33,498 nucleotides of DNA from JBGSWC01 sp041752635. GTDB taxonomy: Bacteria; Planctomycetota; Planctomycetia; Pirellulales; Lacipirellulaceae. Position 1 is the first letter of the stretch. Each line of letters begins with the position of its first letter. This document shows positions 32,647 to 33,498 of this stretch, piece by piece. The notes below the pieces were generated by a model. That model did no database searches, was not told the origin of the DNA, and saw only the letters and a program-made list of their open reading frames with translations. The stretch covers positions 1-33,498 of the forward strand of contig JBGSWC010000250.1 in assembly GCA_041752635.1 (NCBI GenBank), written 5' to 3'. Made by a program: the position numbers and the translations under genes.

Positions 32647-33498
32647 ATGGTCCTCTCTTCAATGATTATTCGGCCGCAATCTCGCTCATCAGGGTGCAAG
32701 GCCGCTGATTTCCCCCATCTCGTGCCTGTGCAACGAGCCAGCGTTGCATTCCTGCTGGCCGCGACGCTAATGCTCGGCGTGGGTTTGGCTCCAAAGGCGT
32801 TTGCGACGCACCTGAAGGTGTTTGTGCTAGCCGGTCAAAGCAATATGGTCGGCAACATTAATGTCGACAATTTCGCTGCCGGAGAGCCGACGGTATTCCC
32901 CGAAATCCTCTTCACCCGCGATGACGATTTCAATGTCGACCCCTGGGGAGCGATGATGCCCCGGCGTAATGGCACCGGTCCCCGTCGATGGTATGGCCCT
33001 GAATATGGTTTAGGCCGCGAATTATTGGATCAGGGCTATGACGATTTTGCCTTCATAAAATTTGCCCGTAGCGGAACGAGTTTAGCGAAATCTTGGTATC
33101 CCGACGGATCTCTGCGAAACGAATTTTATAGTTTCGTCGACAATGCCCTCGCCGAGTTGACCAGTTCAGGGCACACATACGAATTGGCGTCATTCGTTTG
33201 GAATCAAGGGAGTGGTGACGCCGGAGTGCTAGATAACGCTCTCGAATACGACGTCAACCTTTCGCAGTTTGTTGCAGAGATTGAATCCCGCTACTCGCCA
33301 ACGACCACGATCCTGAATCGCTACCACATATCCTCCAATCGTACGTACGTCACTGAGATTCGCGAAAGTCAACGCGAATTTGCTGACGGCCACAGTCGTG
33401 CCTTCATCGTAAATACCGACGACTTAGCGTTAAAAAGCGATAACATCCATTTCCTCCCCGAATCTAGCATTGAAGTTGGGCGTCGATACGCTAACGAG
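32647..33498 (+). CDS. Exported sialate O-acetylesterase-like (SASA/SGNH) protein, partial
   Basis: The frame from ATG 32647 is open to the right edge (284 codons); ATG 32662 is an alternative start. A hydrophobic segment around residues 33-50 (VAFLLAATLMLGVGLAPKAFA) predicts export. The mature part begins with LKVFVLAGQSNMVG, the block I motif with the likely nucleophile Ser in GQSNM. Later come FARSGTSLAKSW and FVWNQGSGDAG where family members usually read W-x-QGE-x-D, and near the edge DNIHFLPES supplies the likely catalytic Asp-His pair. The family deacetylates sialic acids or, in environmental bacteria, other acetylated sugars such as xylan. More C-terminal sequence, perhaps a PEP-CTERM tail or a binding module, lies outside the window. 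Confidence 0.85.
   Translation, partial: MVLSSMIIRPQSRSSGCKAADFPHLVPVQRASVAFLLAATLMLGVGLAPKAFATHLKVFVLAGQSNMVGNINVDNFAAGEPTVFPEILFTRDDDFNVDPWGAMMPRRNGTGPRRWYGPEYGLGRELLDQGYDDFAFIKFARSGTSLAKSWYPDGSLRNEFYSFVDNALAELTSSGHTYELASFVWNQGSGDAGVLDNALEYDVNLSQFVAEIESRYSPTTTILNRYHISSNRTYVTEIRESQREFADGHSRAFIVNTDDLALKSDNIHFLPESSIEVGRRYANE

Noticed and set aside
1..33498. CRISPR array, intact insertion sequence, toxin-antitoxin pair or defence island
   Set aside because: No regularly spaced repeats, no transposase, no recognisable defence proteins in any frame.

Overview
The window looks like a piece of a planctomycete chromosome, most likely order Pirellulales; this is inference from gene content and protein style, not a database match. 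The pointers are a Ser/Thr kinase with the N-terminal lead-in common in planctomycetes, an EF-Ts in which the usual TDFVA motif is replaced by SAPVAGH, a tRNA-linked integrase remnant of a type I associate with planctomycete integrative elements, and a sialate O-acetylesterase-like secreted protein.

Layout. (1) 1-2560, minus strand: a signalling pair, a Ser/Thr kinase fused to two receiver domains (the first without its phospho-acceptor Asp), followed by the start of a CheA-type histidine kinase that runs off the left edge. (2) 2561-3674: about 1.1 kb without a convincing gene. (3) 3675-7181: a secreted lipoprotein alpha/beta hydrolase and a convergent exported gamma-glutamyltransferase. (4) 7182-8636: a decayed integrative element beside tRNA-Arg(CCG), made of an integrase cut off after its N-terminal domain, a convergent element gene with an in-frame TAG at codon 10, and a perfect 12-bp tandem repeat near the tRNA 3' end.

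(5) 8740-23635: an exopolysaccharide locus built as two divergent gene strings around a 317-bp central region (16754-17070). Leftwards: chain-length determinant (no kinase domain), O-antigen ligase/polymerase, a sulfatase-fold protein without the catalytic Cys motif, and a 1303-residue exported protein with a glycosidase-like barrel, the last two overlapping by 4 bp. Rightwards: FemAB/CelD-like GNAT protein, polysaccharide deacetylase, Wzx-like flippase and a GT4 glycosyltransferase, all touching or overlapping, then a PlsC-like acyltransferase and CdsA. Together these could assemble, flip, polymerise and modify a surface polysaccharide; no initiating sugar transferase or Wza-type exporter lies in the window.

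(6) 23614-28744, minus strand: a secreted protein of unknown function, an exported HEAT-repeat protein, an aldehyde dehydrogenase and a MerR/B12-domain regulator with altered cobalamin-contact residues. (7) 28745-32563: the translation cluster rpsB-tsf-pyrH-frr, preceded by a strong sigma70-type promoter, a roughly 180-nt leader and an upstream direct repeat; a clear intrinsic terminator separates tsf from pyrH. (8) 32647 to the right edge: the start of an exported sialate O-acetylesterase-like protein.

No CRISPR array, intact transposon or rRNA was seen. No complete, clearly new defence-type system was recognised. The best leads are the kinase/pseudo-receiver/CheA pair, the coupled sulfatase-like and barrel proteins of the polysaccharide locus, the altered CarH-like regulator and the rpsB upstream/leader region.
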